Counted from the first letter of the stretch, positions 1-9,248 are shown. The stretch: 64,000 nt of DNA from Pseudoscardovia radai (GCF_002259605.1 NZ_MWWR01000017.1:1-64000); one strand, 5' to 3'. The notes: generated by a model from the letters alone, not told the origin. A program made the numbers and translations.

Positions 1-770
1 GTCTCGCCCCGCAGCTCGTCCGCCTCCCGGCGCAGGGCGTCGGCCTGCTCGCGCAGGGACGCGATGACCCGGAGCAGCTCCTCCACGTCCGCCGCCGAGA
101 CCGCCTCCCCGGCCCCGGCGGCCGGCTTGCCGGAGGCCTTTCCCGCCGCCTTCCCGGCAGGCTTTCCCGCCGCCTTGGCGGCGGTCTTCCCCGCGGCCTT
201 GGCGGCAGGCTTTCCCGCCGCCTTCCCGGCAGGCTTTCCCGCGGCCTTGGCGGCGGGCCCTCCGGCCCCTCCCGTCCGCGCGGCGTCGGCCGCGCCGGCG
301 CGCACGGCGCGCCCCGTCACGTCATCCATGGTCGGCTCCTCCAGTCCGCCGGGGTCCCGGCCCTCCAATCCTCTCACGGACCCCGCCGCCGGCGCCACCG
401 GCACGCCGCCCGCCGCGGGAACCCGCCGCGACGGATCCGCACGGTCCACCCACTTGCGCAGCGTCCCGGGAGACGGATACCCCAGGCACCGGCACGTGCG
501 CTGCACGCACCGGCCATGCGTCAGGAAATGCTCCACCGCCGCGCGCCTGAGCCCCTCGGGATACCCGCCCGCCGGCGCCGGCACCCTCGCGGGCGCGACC
601 CTGCCCGGCACGCCCCCGTACCTCTCCAACGCGTACCGGCGGTACCACGCGCGCACCGAATGCCGGCTCGCCGGATACCCCAGCTCCCGCACCACGGCCG
701 TCGCGCTCCGGTCCAGCCGCTCATACAACTCACACGCCCTGAGCCTCTGCTCCCGCGTATAACTAGCCAT
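1..770 (-). CDS. IS3/IS150-like transposase OrfA, C-terminal part outside the window
   Basis: This reads as the DNA-binding subunit of an insertion-sequence transposase. From the start, MASYTREQRLRACELYERL begins a first helix-turn-helix (about residues 1-45). A second one follows at about 67-110, containing CLGYPSPGTLRKWVD. A region of about 50 residues rich in Lys, Ala, Gly and Pro (KAAGKPAG-type repeats) comes next, then a heptad-like stretch around VEELLRVIASLREQADALR, as in the leucine zipper of IS3-family OrfA. The reading frame is still open at position 1, so the end and any OrfB lie outside. The start codon at 768-770 follows a GGAGG motif. The Lys/Ala repeats are not usual for OrfA. 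Both HTH segments support the transposase call; the exact IS family is inferred. Confidence 0.72.
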   Translation of the reverse strand, partial: MASYTREQRLRACELYERLDRSATAVVRELGYPASRHSVRAWYRRYALERYGGVPGRVAPARVPAPAGGYPEGLRRAAVEHFLTHGRCVQRTCRCLGYPSPGTLRKWVDRADPSRRVPAAGGVPVAPAAGSVRGLEGRDPGGLEEPTMDDVTGRAVRAGAADAARTGGAGGPAAKAAGKPAGKAAGKPAAKAAGKTAAKAAGKPAGKAAGKASGKPAAGAGEAVSAADVEELLRVIASLREQADALRREADELRGE

Positions 771-810
771 GACGCCCTCCAGTCAAAAGTCCAAGAAAAC
801 GTCACCACCT

Positions 811-880
811 CGTTGCGGACATTTTTCGGCGGTTGCGGGACTCCGGGGCCCTGTTTTTGTCCGTAAGCCATCACATTGTT
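811..880. repeat. IS end with internal hairpin (copy 1 of a dispersed palindrome)
   Basis: Upstream of the transposase lies a hairpin-forming segment: TTGCGGACATTTTTCG on the left and TTTTTGTCCGTAAGCCATCACA on the right (19 of these bases are shared with copies 2 and 3). The right arm ends in ACATTGTT. Copies 2 and 3 at 33597-33677 and 38484-38565 share both arms. The middle differs here, and the left arm lacks the GATGGC extension. Read toward the transposase, the segment begins TGTGATGGCTT, consistent with an IS terminal inverted repeat starting TG. Confidence 0.6.
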
Positions 881-1045
881 CCTGAGGAGATCCCGCGGCG
901 GGATAGTGCCACACGGAAACTGGTTTTCCCTCATAAGTTACGTGGGTGTAGGCTTGAAGACGATGGAATGCTCACGGCGGCGATGCTGCTGCCGGGAACA
1001 CGCGAGAGACATAAACAAAAACAGAGACAGGGAGACGAATACATC

Positions 1046-1342
1046 ATGCTGGGAGTCCATACCAAAACCGAGGAGGCGGAGCAGTCGCTCATCGAGGAGA
1101 TTCTGGGGCCTGACGAGCAGAAGGACACATGGCGAGGGGACGCCCTGTGCGCGCAGACCGATCCCGAGGCCTTCTTCCCTGACAAGGGTGGATCCACCCG
1201 CGACGCCAAGCGCATCTGCGCGCAGTGCGCGGTGCGTCAGAAGTGCCTGGAATGGGCCGTCGACCACGATGAGCGCTTCGGCATCTGGGGAGGCATGTCG
1301 GAACGCGAGCGCCGCCGCTACAAGAAGGAGCGCCGCGCCTGA
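1046..1342 (+). CDS. WhiB-family iron-sulfur transcriptional regulator
   Basis: This is a small (98-residue) WhiB-like protein that binds a 4Fe-4S cluster and, in actinobacteria, acts with the primary sigma factor on promoters. The four expected cysteines are visible: one in the N-terminal ALCAQTDPEAFFP segment and three in ICAQCAVRQKCLEW. The family turn GIWGG follows, then a basic tail (RERRRYKKERR) typical of the DNA-contacting end. The start at 1046 gives a normal family length, and a GGGAGAC-like ribosome site lies just upstream. Longer in-frame starts exist but add no conserved sequence. The order whiB, glycosyltransferase, DUF5719 is a familiar actinobacterial arrangement. Which WhiB subgroup this is cannot be settled from sequence alone. 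Confidence 0.93.
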   Translation: MLGVHTKTEEAEQSLIEEILGPDEQKDTWRGDALCAQTDPEAFFPDKGGSTRDAKRICAQCAVRQKCLEWAVDHDERFGIWGGMSERERRRYKKERRA

Positions 1343-1572
1343 GGACAGACGATTGCTTTCGTCCGGCGGGGTGAAGAGCCGCTCGCCCCGCCAACCGTGT
1401 CGCCGGCTCCGCTCGCCCGCCCGCCGCTCGCCCCGCCTAGATCCGGCGCCCGCCCCGCCAACCGCCCGCCCCGCCGCAATCGGGCGTTCCTCTTACAATG
1501 GGTTGCATTGCACAGACGATGGTGCGTCGGCAGATAGCAGATACGAATTGCAAGACGGCGAAGGAACTCTTC
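1343..1572. other. whiB-glycosyltransferase intergenic region
   Basis: No gene is seen. A GC-rich inverted repeat (GGCGGGG with CCCCGCC, about 1366-1392) and several CGCCCCGCC repeats follow whiB. A TACAAT hexamer at about 1494-1499 may be the -10 of the next gene. It overlaps the upstream ATG at 1498, which argues for the later start at 1573. Confidence 0.4.
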
Positions 1573-4500
1573 ATGGATAATGCTCGCAGCGTGCGGCAGG
1601 CGATCGATTCGGCGATCATGGGCGCGGGGCTGCGGTCGGACAGGACCGTTGACCCGGAGGTGGCGGCGATCATCACCGTCGAATCCGACCTGCGGTATTT
1701 CAAAGACACCGTGACGGCCGTGTTCCGGCAGACGGTGCTCCCGGGAACCGTCATCATCGCCGATTGCGCGGACCGCTCCGGCGTCGTCGACACGCGTCGC
1801 ATCGCCGTGACGTCCGACGGCCTGCGCTTCGTGCCCATGTCGAAGTCGTCCGCGTCGGCGCAGCCGCCGGCGCCCGAGCTTCCCGAGCGTTCCCTTTCGC
1901 GGTCCCGCGCACGCGCCGTGCGCGACATCACCGTGCATATCGTGTCGGTGACGGGCGCCGCGAGCTTCACCGACGCCGTCGGCCGCGCCCTCGATCGCGT
2001 GCAGCTTCCGCTCGGCGCCCATCAGATGTGGCTTCTTCACGATGACTCCCGCCCCGCCGACGACACCTGCCTGGCGGAGCTTCTGCGCGTGCGCCGCAAT
2101 ACGCCGACCGTCTCCGTCATCGGCGCCAAGCAGCTGGACTGGGAGGGCACAGCCCTTCACAACGTGGGCTACTACATGGCCCCGCACCATCGCATCGCCA
2201 GCCTTGTGGTGGACGGCGAGCCCGACCAGGAGCAGTACGACGCGCGCCAGGACGTGTTCGCCGTCTCGCTGGCCGGCGCCCTCGTCTCAGACACCGAATG
2301 GGAGCGCGTCTCCGGCGGCGACCGCCACGTCGGCACCTTCGCCGATTCGCGCGACTTCTGCCGCAGGATCTGCCTGTCGCGCGGCCGCGTCATCGTGGCG
2401 CCGAACGCGCGCATCGCGCACCGCCGCGCCCGCTACGAGGGCGTGCGCACGGCGGCCGGCGCCCCCGTCGCCGACGGCACCACCGTCCCCACCTACTCCG
2501 CCGTGCGCCGCGCCCGTGACCTGTACCTGTACTCCGACATCTCCCGCCCGTGGTGGGTCGTCGTCTGGCTGTGGCGCCTCCTGGTCGCACTCGTCCTGTT
2601 CGTGCGCCTGCTCGTCAACAAGCGCCCCTTCGCCGCCGCCTGCGAATTCATCGCCCCGTGGCGCAACCTCGTCGACGTCGGCTCCTTCTACGCCGTGCGC
2701 CGCAACGTCAGCGCCCAAAGCGTCATCTCCCAGCGCGACCTGAGCGTTCTCGCCGCCGACCGCGAGCAGCTCGAATCGTGGAACTCCCGCCGCCGCATCT
2801 TCGTCAGCGAGAAAACAACCGAACCCACAAACCAGCTCGTCGAGGATTACCTGCGCCAGCAGGCGCGCATCAAGCACCGCTGGGCCTTCGGCATGACGCT
2901 TGTCGCGCTCGTCGCCGGCATCGCCATCAACGGTCGCCTCTGGAGCGGCCTGTTCTCCGGCGCCCAGGTGGTTTCCGACACGCTCCTGCCCACCGGCACC
3001 GGCTACGCCGACCTCGCCCGCGCCGCCACAAGCACATGGAGCTTCGCCGGCGGCATGGGAACGAACGCCGCGCCGATGCCGTTCCTCCTCGTCCTGCTCG
3101 TGTTCTCCACCATCTGCCTGGGCCACGTCACCGCCGCCATCTGCGGCATCCTCCTGCTCGCCGCGCCGCTGTCCGCGCTCTCGTTCTGGGCCCTGACCGG
3201 CATCGTGACGCGCTCGAACCCCGTGCGCGTGCTCGCCGCCCTCTCCTGGGTGGCGCTCGGCGCCATGTCCGGCCTGTACGCCGACGCGAACCTGCCCATG
3301 CTCATCGTGTCGATCTTCCTGCCCGCCGGCATCGCCTTCGTTTTCAAGGCCGTCGGCATGTACCGCACCGAGGAGCGCGCGCAGGCCACGCCGTCCGCGC
3401 AGTCCGCCGCCTTCTCCGCGCTGTGCCTCGCCTTCGTCGTGGCCGCCGAACCGCAGTACGTGTTCGCGCTCGCGGTGTCGTTCGTGCTGTTCTTCGCGCT
3501 CGTGCGCTCCCACCGCAGCGTGCTGCTGCTCGTGCCGCTTCCCGCCGCGTTCGTCATCGCGCCGGCGCTCGCGCGCTCCGTGCTCGGCGTCGCCGACGGC
3601 AACTGGCGCCAGCTGTTCGGAGACATCATGCTGCCGACGGCGGCCGGCGAATCCTCCGGGTCGCTGCTGGGCGCCATGCTTCACGAATTCGGCTACGATG
3701 CCTCCGACGCGGTGTTGCCGCGCCTGGCGCTGTCGATGGGCCTGGCCGCGCTGCTCATCGTCACGATCCTCGCCATCGCCTCGCTGTGCCTGCCCTCCGT
3801 CCTGCGCATCTCGCGCATGATGTGGGTTATCGTCCTCAGCGGCATCGGCCTGGCCGTCGTCTCGCGCGCCGTGCTTATCGGCGTCGACGGCGCGGACGCC
3901 GTGCACGGCTCCGTGCTGCCCGGCCTGTTCCTCGCCGTCATGGGCCTTGTGATGTGCACGTGCATGCTCGCCGGAACCGCCGCCGAGCCCTTCGTCCGCT
4001 TCGTCAGCTCCGACGCCGAAAGCGTCAGGACCGCGTCCGTCATCGGGCGCGTGTTCCTGTGCGTGCTTCTCGCCCTGTGCACCGCCGCGTGGGGTGCCTC
4101 GGGCGCCGCGCTTATCTCCGGAGCGTCCGTGCGTGCCTCGGATGCCCAGCTGCCGATGGTCGTCACCGACTACCTGTCGCGCAGCCCCGAACACCGCGTG
4201 CTCACCGTGAAGGCCACGTCCGACACGTCGGTCGACTTCTCCATCATGCACACCTCGCGCGGCGACCTCGTCGACGAATCCGCCGCCGTCAACGTGCAGG
4301 AGGCGCTCCACGGCATGAACGACACCGACGCGCGCATCGCCTCCGACGTCTCGCAGCTGCTCGTCGGCTCGAACGCACAGGCCAGCTCCGACCTCGAAGG
4401 CCTGGGCTTCGGCGGCGTGTACGTGCTCGACGCCACCGGCGACAGCGGCCTTCAGTTTGTCTCGCACCTGCTGGCCAGCGGCAATACGCAGTCCGTCATC

Positions 4501-4707
4501 GACAAGGACGGCACCGCCTACGTGCGCTTCACCACCTACGCCGAGGAGGACCAGGGCGTCGATGCCTCCGCGCAGGACGCCGTCATGTCCAGCGGCTGGC
4601 GCAAGGCGTGGATCTGCAGCCTTGTTGCGATTCTCGTGATCTACTGCCTCGTGGCGCAGCCCTTCGGCCGCTCGCGCGAGGCGCAAGGAGGGGATATCAG
4701 TGAGTGA
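1573..4707 (+). CDS. Large membrane glycosyltransferase (GT2-type N-terminus)
   Basis: This 1044-residue protein has an N-terminal family 2 glycosyltransferase-like domain (about residues 30-310; opening AAIITVESDLRYFKDTV, with D-rich segments such as LLHDDSRPADD). A first membrane segment lies near 325-345, a second near 436-456, roughly ten more between 490 and 850, an extracytoplasmic domain, and a last membrane segment near 1010-1030. It probably transfers sugars to an envelope polymer at the membrane; donor and acceptor are unknown. The start at 1573 is chosen because AAGGA lies 7 nt before it. The ATG at 1498 lacks such a site. The stop overlaps the next gene by 8 bp, so the two are probably translated together. 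Confidence 0.85.
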   Translation: MDNARSVRQAIDSAIMGAGLRSDRTVDPEVAAIITVESDLRYFKDTVTAVFRQTVLPGTVIIADCADRSGVVDTRRIAVTSDGLRFVPMSKSSASAQPPAPELPERSLSRSRARAVRDITVHIVSVTGAASFTDAVGRALDRVQLPLGAHQMWLLHDDSRPADDTCLAELLRVRRNTPTVSVIGAKQLDWEGTALHNVGYYMAPHHRIASLVVDGEPDQEQYDARQDVFAVSLAGALVSDTEWERVSGGDRHVGTFADSRDFCRRICLSRGRVIVAPNARIAHRRARYEGVRTAAGAPVADGTTVPTYSAVRRARDLYLYSDISRPWWVVVWLWRLLVALVLFVRLLVNKRPFAAACEFIAPWRNLVDVGSFYAVRRNVSAQSVISQRDLSVLAADREQLESWNSRRRIFVSEKTTEPTNQLVEDYLRQQARIKHRWAFGMTLVALVAGIAINGRLWSGLFSGAQVVSDTLLPTGTGYADLARAATSTWSFAGGMGTNAAPMPFLLVLLVFSTICLGHVTAAICGILLLAAPLSALSFWALTGIVTRSNPVRVLAALSWVALGAMSGLYADANLPMLIVSIFLPAGIAFVFKAVGMYRTEERAQATPSAQSAAFSALCLAFVVAAEPQYVFALAVSFVLFFALVRSHRSVLLLVPLPAAFVIAPALARSVLGVADGNWRQLFGDIMLPTAAGESSGSLLGAMLHEFGYDASDAVLPRLALSMGLAALLIVTILAIASLCLPSVLRISRMMWVIVLSGIGLAVVSRAVLIGVDGADAVHGSVLPGLFLAVMGLVMCTCMLAGTAAEPFVRFVSSDAESVRTASVIGRVFLCVLLALCTAAWGASGAALISGASVRASDAQLPMVVTDYLSRSPEHRVLTVKATSDTSVDFSIMHTSRGDLVDESAAVNVQEALHGMNDTDARIASDVSQLLVGSNAQASSDLEGLGFGGVYVLDATGDSGLQFVSHLLASGNTQSVIDKDGTAYVRFTTYAEEDQGVDASAQDAVMSSGWRKAWICSLVAILVIYCLVAQPFGRSREAQGGDISE

Positions 4708-6409
4708 GCACCGCCGAGAAGGCCACTTCGACGATTCGAAATACGATTTCACCCAGACGATGCCCGCGATCGAGGGTGATTCCCTCGCCGACGCCCGCAG
4801 GGCGCGTCGTTCGCGCCGCATGCGCACGGCCACGAAGGCGACGCTCGCCGTGCTGAGCGCCATCGTGCTCGTGGGCGCCTCCGTGTACGGCGCCACGCTC
4901 GCCACGGCGCCCTCCGACGTGCAGGCGCAGTCCGGCGTGCATGTCGAGACCGTCGCGCGCAGCGAACTGCAATCGTATTGCCCCGAACGCATGCAGCTGG
5001 CCGACACCGCCGCCTACGGCGACAGCCAGTTCCAGGTCAGCGAGGGCAATATCTCCTCGCAGGCCGTGATCGCCGCGTCCGGCGATGTGCAGCTGGCCGC
5101 CGCCTCTTCTCTCGACGGCATCACCACCACGCCGCTGTCGGCCGGGACGGGCGCCGGCGCGCTTCTTGTGAACTCGCAGGCCGTCGACTCGGCGTCGCTG
5201 CTGGGCGACGCGTTCCTGACCCAGGCCACCGACGGCACGGGCCTGTTCGGCACGAGCGCCTCGTGGGCCACCGAAGGCGATCTGCGCGGCGTGGCGGCCG
5301 CGCAATGCGTCGCCACCGCCACGAAGCAGCGCGTCATCACGCCGTCCACCGGCTCGGGCTGGACCGAGCAGCTCGTGCTCGCCAACCCCGGCTCCATCGC
5401 CACCACCGTCACGCTTACCGCATGGGGCACATCGCGCGCCGGCTCGCTGAGCCTGGCCACCGCCGCCACCGTCACGGTGCCGGCCCGGGGCGAGACCACG
5501 GTGAGCCTCGGCGCGGCCGCCAACGGCGAGAACGCGCTCGTGGTCGACATCGACAGCCAGGCCATCCCCATCGCCGCCGTCGTGCGCTCCGTGTCGGCGG
5601 ACGGCCTGACGCCGCGCGGCTCCGATTACGCCGTGGCCACGGCCGACGCCTCCACGCAGCTGCTCATTCCTGACGTTGCCTCCCTCGGCGACTCGCAGGC
5701 CACGCTGTTCTCCGAATCCGACACGACGGCCACCCTCACATGGCTGACGAAGGACGGCGTGAGCGACGCCACCACCGTGAGCCTGACGGGGCAGCAGGTG
5801 AAGGTCGCCGACCTCGGCACCGTGCCCGACGGCGCGTATGCGTTGCGCGTCACGGCCGGTGAGGCGCTGAACGCACAGGTGGTGGGAACGAAAAGCGGCG
5901 ACGGGCAGTCCGATTTCGCCATCAGCGATGCGGTGGAGACCTCGCATGTGACGGGTCTGGCGATTCCTTCGGATACGCGCGCCACGCTTGTGTTGTCGAA
6001 TACGTCGTCGTCCGACCAGGTGGCTTCGCTGAGCTGCTACGATGCGAGCGGCGCGCCCCTGGCGACGCATCAGGTGACGGTTCCCGCGAACGGCGCGACG
6101 ACGGTGGACGTGTCGACGCTGGCCGGCGGGGCGGGGGAGAGCTCCGGTGACGGTGCGACTACCGACGGCACTTCTGGCGACGGCACGGCCCAGACCGCGA
6201 CGCCCACCGTGGGCGCCATCATCGTGTCGGATTCCGCCGACGCCTCCCAGGCCTCCACGCTGCCTTCTACACTCGGCGTGGCGGCGACGCTGACGCAGCC
6301 CGACGTCGATGCGGCGTCGCTGCAGGGCATGTCCGTCATCGCCGGCACATCGCTCGAAGCGCCGTCCTATGACATCGAATCGACGCGCGACCAGCGACTT
6401 GTGAGCTGA
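4700..6409 (+). CDS. DUF5719-family membrane-anchored protein
   Basis: The protein has 569 residues with a basic cytoplasmic N-terminus (RRARRSRRMRTATK), one membrane segment near residues 49-68, and a long secreted part rich in Ala, Thr, Ser and Gly with repeated beta-type segments (for example VTVPARGETTVSLG and VTVPANGATTVDVS). This matches the actinobacterial DUF5719 family, which is usually encoded directly after a large membrane glycosyltransferase, as here. It begins at GTG 4700 inside the end of that gene, with AAGGAGGGG just upstream. It probably acts with the glycosyltransferase in envelope polysaccharide or glycoprotein assembly, but no biochemical role is established. Confidence 0.82.
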   Translation: MSEHRREGHFDDSKYDFTQTMPAIEGDSLADARRARRSRRMRTATKATLAVLSAIVLVGASVYGATLATAPSDVQAQSGVHVETVARSELQSYCPERMQLADTAAYGDSQFQVSEGNISSQAVIAASGDVQLAAASSLDGITTTPLSAGTGAGALLVNSQAVDSASLLGDAFLTQATDGTGLFGTSASWATEGDLRGVAAAQCVATATKQRVITPSTGSGWTEQLVLANPGSIATTVTLTAWGTSRAGSLSLATAATVTVPARGETTVSLGAAANGENALVVDIDSQAIPIAAVVRSVSADGLTPRGSDYAVATADASTQLLIPDVASLGDSQATLFSESDTTATLTWLTKDGVSDATTVSLTGQQVKVADLGTVPDGAYALRVTAGEALNAQVVGTKSGDGQSDFAISDAVETSHVTGLAIPSDTRATLVLSNTSSSDQVASLSCYDASGAPLATHQVTVPANGATTVDVSTLAGGAGESSGDGATTDGTSGDGTAQTATPTVGAIIVSDSADASQASTLPSTLGVAATLTQPDVDAASLQGMSVIAGTSLEAPSYDIESTRDQRLVS

Positions 6410-6469
6410 CGGCGCGGGCTGGCGGCCTGTGAGCCGAGCCTGCGCATTTTCCACGACCCGGACGGGCGG

Positions 6470-7105
6470 CTACATGCCCCAGTCCGGGTCGATGTCTTCG
6501 GGGTGCAGGCCGTTGAGATTGGCCAGCTGAAGCACGATTTCGTCGCGGATGAGGAACTCGAGGTCGATGCGGTCATGCGCCCTCGACTGGATCGGCATGC
6601 TGTACAGCACGATGCGCGCCGGCATGCCGTCCCGCGCGGGGAACGAGCGCGACAGCGGCACCGCGCGGTCCTCCCACTCCAGCGGATCGGACGGCGGCAC
6701 GTCCTCGACCGCGCACTCCACATTGCACATGAGCTGTGGCCACGCCTGCTTCATGCGGCGCAGATACGAGACGGCCAGATCGTCGAAAATACCCGACTTC
6801 GTGCGGTAGCGCGGCATGCGCAGGCCGAACATCGGCTGGCGCTGCCCGCGTCCGTGGCGGTTGCGGTAGCAACGCCGCTCCCACGGCAGCGTGGAGCCCG
6901 GGCCGTAGGGTCGCGCAAAGCCGTAGGCACGCTGCTGAGACTGCTGCGGTTGCTGCGAGGAGGCCGACGATTGCGAGGATGCGGATGCCGGGGAATCCGA
7001 CGATTCGGATGCCTGCGCCCCCTGGGTCTGCCGGGGCGTATGGGGGCGATGCGGCCGTCCGTCCGACTGCCAGTCCGAGGGGCGCTGCATGTTCGAGGAT
7101 GTCAT
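6470..7105 (-). CDS. Zincin-like (metallopeptidase-family) protein with degenerate active site
   Basis: The first 60 residues of this 211-residue protein are Ser/Gln/Pro-rich and low complexity. The rest resembles the small actinobacterial metallopeptidase family found downstream of DUF5719. The usual HExxH zinc motif is not present: the aligned segment near the C-terminus reads IRDEIVLQLANLNGLH, with Asp for the first His and Asn for the second. It may therefore be a non-catalytic fold relative. A TACGCT hexamer sits 7 nt upstream of the ATG, so the transcript may be leaderless. The gene faces the DUF5719 gene (convergent). Confidence 0.6.
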   Translation of the reverse strand: MTSSNMQRPSDWQSDGRPHRPHTPRQTQGAQASESSDSPASASSQSSASSQQPQQSQQRAYGFARPYGPGSTLPWERRCYRNRHGRGQRQPMFGLRMPRYRTKSGIFDDLAVSYLRRMKQAWPQLMCNVECAVEDVPPSDPLEWEDRAVPLSRSFPARDGMPARIVLYSMPIQSRAHDRIDLEFLIRDEIVLQLANLNGLHPEDIDPDWGM

Positions 7106-7112
7106 GATTCAC

Positions 7113-7118
7113 AGCGTA
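7113..7118 (-). promoter_or_regulatory. Candidate leaderless -10 element for the zincin-like gene
   Basis: TACGCT on the minus strand lies 7 nt before the ATG at 7105, so transcription would begin at or next to the start codon. No -35 was assigned. Confidence 0.4.
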
Positions 7119-7331
7119 CAACGTCGGCTCGTCCGGGCAAGGGCAATGCGCGGGATTTCCGTGTGACACCGTACAATTGCCATGACCGGGGCGCTGCGCG
7201 CACCGTCATGCCGCCGTGCCCCGCACGCACGGCCGTGGCGGGCCCGCACGCCGCCCTATCGTGGTGCATATCGTCAACCAAGCCGCCATGCAGCGCACCT
7301 GACGCCGCGGCGGGGCAGCAAAGGAGGGTCC

Positions 7332-8144
7332 ATGGGCGAGCTCACGCCGATGGCATGGGATGGAATCGACTACGGAGAGCTGGCCGCCCGCATCCGCGCC
7401 GTCGCCTTCGACCTCGACGGCACGCTGGCCCGCTCCAAGCAGCCCATGGCCCGGCCCATCGCCGGCGCCTTCGCCCGCCTCACGCATCTCATCCCCGTCG
7501 CCGTCATCTCCGGCGGGCGCTGGGAACTCGTCGACAGCCAGGTGCTCGCCATGGTGGGCGACGCCTCCGACCGCTCCAACCTCCACCTCATGCCCACGAG
7601 CGGCACGCAATACGTGCGTTGGGACGCCGCGGCCGGCAAATGGCACACGGTGTTCCGCCACGAGCTGACGCCCGCGCAGCGCGACGAGGCCATCGCCTCG
7701 CTCGAACGCCGCGCCCGCGAGCTCGGCAGCTGGGAGGAAAACACATGGGGCGAGCGCATCGAGGACCGCGGCAGCCAGATCACGTATTCCGCGCTCGGCC
7801 AGCAGGCGCCCGTCGACGCCAAGGAGGCGTGGGATCCGGACGGCAGCAAGCGCAAGGCGCTCGCGGAGGCCTGCCAGCGCGACCTGCCCGATCTCAGCGT
7901 GCGCGCCGGCGGCTCCACCAGCGTCGACATCTCCCTCAAGGGCATCGACAAGGCGTATGCCGTGCGCAAGCTCGCCTCGATCCTCGGCATCGAGGTGCCG
8001 CAGATCTGCTATATCGGCGACCGCATGGGCCCCGAGGGCAACGATTACCCGGCCGTGCAGGCGGGAACCGCGAGCATCCACGTGAACGGGCCGGAGGAAA
8101 CGATCGAATGCATCGAGCGCCTTTGCGAGCATCTCGCGAAGTAG
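7332..8144 (+). CDS. HAD-IIB hydrolase resembling phosphomannomutase/sugar phosphatase
   Basis: This 270-residue protein opens with the HAD nucleophile motif AFDLDGTLARSK (Asp pair near residues 26-28) and continues with motif II VAVISGGRW. A cap region contains TSGTQYVRWD, and SVDISLKGIDKAYAVRKL resembles the substrate-side segment of eukaryotic-type phosphomannomutases. Motif IV is CYIGDRMGPEGNDYP. The likely reaction is phosphate transfer or removal on a sugar phosphate in the cytosol; mutase and phosphatase cannot be separated by eye. ATG 7332 is chosen because GGAGG lies 5 nt upstream. A longer frame from 7182 would add about 50 unconserved residues. A TACAAT hexamer at 7172-7177 may serve as its promoter. 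Confidence 0.8.
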   Translation: MGELTPMAWDGIDYGELAARIRAVAFDLDGTLARSKQPMARPIAGAFARLTHLIPVAVISGGRWELVDSQVLAMVGDASDRSNLHLMPTSGTQYVRWDAAAGKWHTVFRHELTPAQRDEAIASLERRARELGSWEENTWGERIEDRGSQITYSALGQQAPVDAKEAWDPDGSKRKALAEACQRDLPDLSVRAGGSTSVDISLKGIDKAYAVRKLASILGIEVPQICYIGDRMGPEGNDYPAVQAGTASIHVNGPEETIECIERLCEHLAK

Positions 8145-8321
8145 CGGATGCCCTGAAGCGGTTTTCCTGAAGCTGATTTTCAGCAGCGGATTTTGCCGAA
8201 GCAGCGAGGCGGCGGCAGGGCGCGGCGTCTTGTCGGCGCGGCGTGCGTTTGTGCGGCAGGGCGAACACCGCGAAGTTATCCACATTCTCCTGTCCGCCGG
8301 CGTGGCGCGCGCCCGATCCGA

Positions 8322-8333
8322 TAGCCTCGGCAC
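8322..8333 (+). promoter_or_regulatory. Candidate leaderless -10 element for comF
   Basis: TAGCCT at 8322-8327 is followed by six bases and then the ATG at 8334. No ribosome-binding site is visible between them. Confidence 0.4.
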
Positions 8334-9248
8334 ATGGGACGATTCATACGATTCTCCGTTTCCTCAGCCATCTCTTCCGCCATCTCCCGTCTGGCGGCGG
8401 GTGTCCGTCAGACGGCCGCCGTGGTGCGGGCGCTCGTGCATGAGGTCTCGCTGGTCCTTATGCCGCGCGGATGCGCCGGATGCGGGGCGGCCGACGAAGT
8501 GCTGTGCCCGGCGTGCACCGAGCGGTTCTCCGGACCGCAATGGCGGCCCCTTCCCGGATTGGCGACGGGACGCGTCTGGGCGTGCGCGCGGTACGAAGGG
8601 ACCGTGCGCACCGCAATCCTGAGCTGGAAGGACCACGGCGATGTGGAGGCCGACCGACCTCTGGCCCAGGCCATGCGATCCCTCGTGCGCTTCTGCTGCG
8701 AGGACCTGGCGCTTGATGCTTTTTGCAGCGCTGTGGTGGGCGATCCGGCCACGGTGCTCGTCGTGCCCGCGCCATCCTCGGCGTCATCCATACGGCGGCG
8801 CGGACGTGTACAGGTCCAGCCCCTGGGGCAGGCCGTGGCTGACGAACTCCTGCGGATGGGCATCGATGCCGTCTATGCCCCGGCCCTTATCATGCGCGGC
8901 GTGACGAGGAAATCCGTTATGCGCTCCGGCATCCGCGACCGCGCCGCCCGTGTCCGGGACCACATCGCTGCCCGGCCCGTGCGCGTCCGGCTGGCGGGCG
9001 CAGGGCACGGGCGCGGTGGGGGAGCGGCTTGTCGGGTGCGTCGATTGTGTTGGCCGTGGCAGTTGCGGCGGCCACGGCGGTGCGAGATAACGGTCGAGGG
9101 GCGCCCCGTGCTGCTTGTCGACGATATCGTGACGACGGGCGCGACACTCGGCGAATGCGCCCGGGCCATCCGCGCCGCCGGCGGGATTCCCGTCGCCGGC
9201 CTTGCCCTTGCCCTCGTGCCCCGCCGTGGCCTGGACGAGGACGTCTGA
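8334..9248 (+). CDS. comF: ComF-family phosphoribosyltransferase-like protein
   Basis: The protein has 304 residues. The N-terminal part carries a zinc-finger-like CAGCGAADEVLCPAC motif (near residues 46-60), and the C-terminal part has the PRPP-binding loop LLVDDIVTTGATLGEC. Together these define the ComF family. ComF proteins take part in handling incoming single-stranded DNA in competent bacteria and are widely conserved beyond them; the enzyme reaction is not settled. A basic insertion of about 40 residues (RPVRVRLAGAGHGRGGGAAC and following) separates the two conserved parts. The gene ends convergently with umuC. Confidence 0.85.
   Translation: MGRFIRFSVSSAISSAISRLAAGVRQTAAVVRALVHEVSLVLMPRGCAGCGAADEVLCPACTERFSGPQWRPLPGLATGRVWACARYEGTVRTAILSWKDHGDVEADRPLAQAMRSLVRFCCEDLALDAFCSAVVGDPATVLVVPAPSSASSIRRRGRVQVQPLGQAVADELLRMGIDAVYAPALIMRGVTRKSVMRSGIRDRAARVRDHIAARPVRVRLAGAGHGRGGGAACRVRRLCWPWQLRRPRRCEITVEGRPVLLVDDIVTTGATLGECARAIRAAGGIPVAGLALALVPRRGLDEDV

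Noticed and set aside
64-762. Plus-strand open frame with LPEAFPAAFPAG-type repeats
   Set aside because: It is the antisense image of the Lys/Ala repeats of the minus-strand transposase; no ribosome site or family.
2287-5007. Minus-strand open frame of about 900 residues
   Set aside because: Antisense to the glycosyltransferase and DUF5719 genes; composition is Arg/Gly/His-rich as in GC-rich shadows, with no motif.
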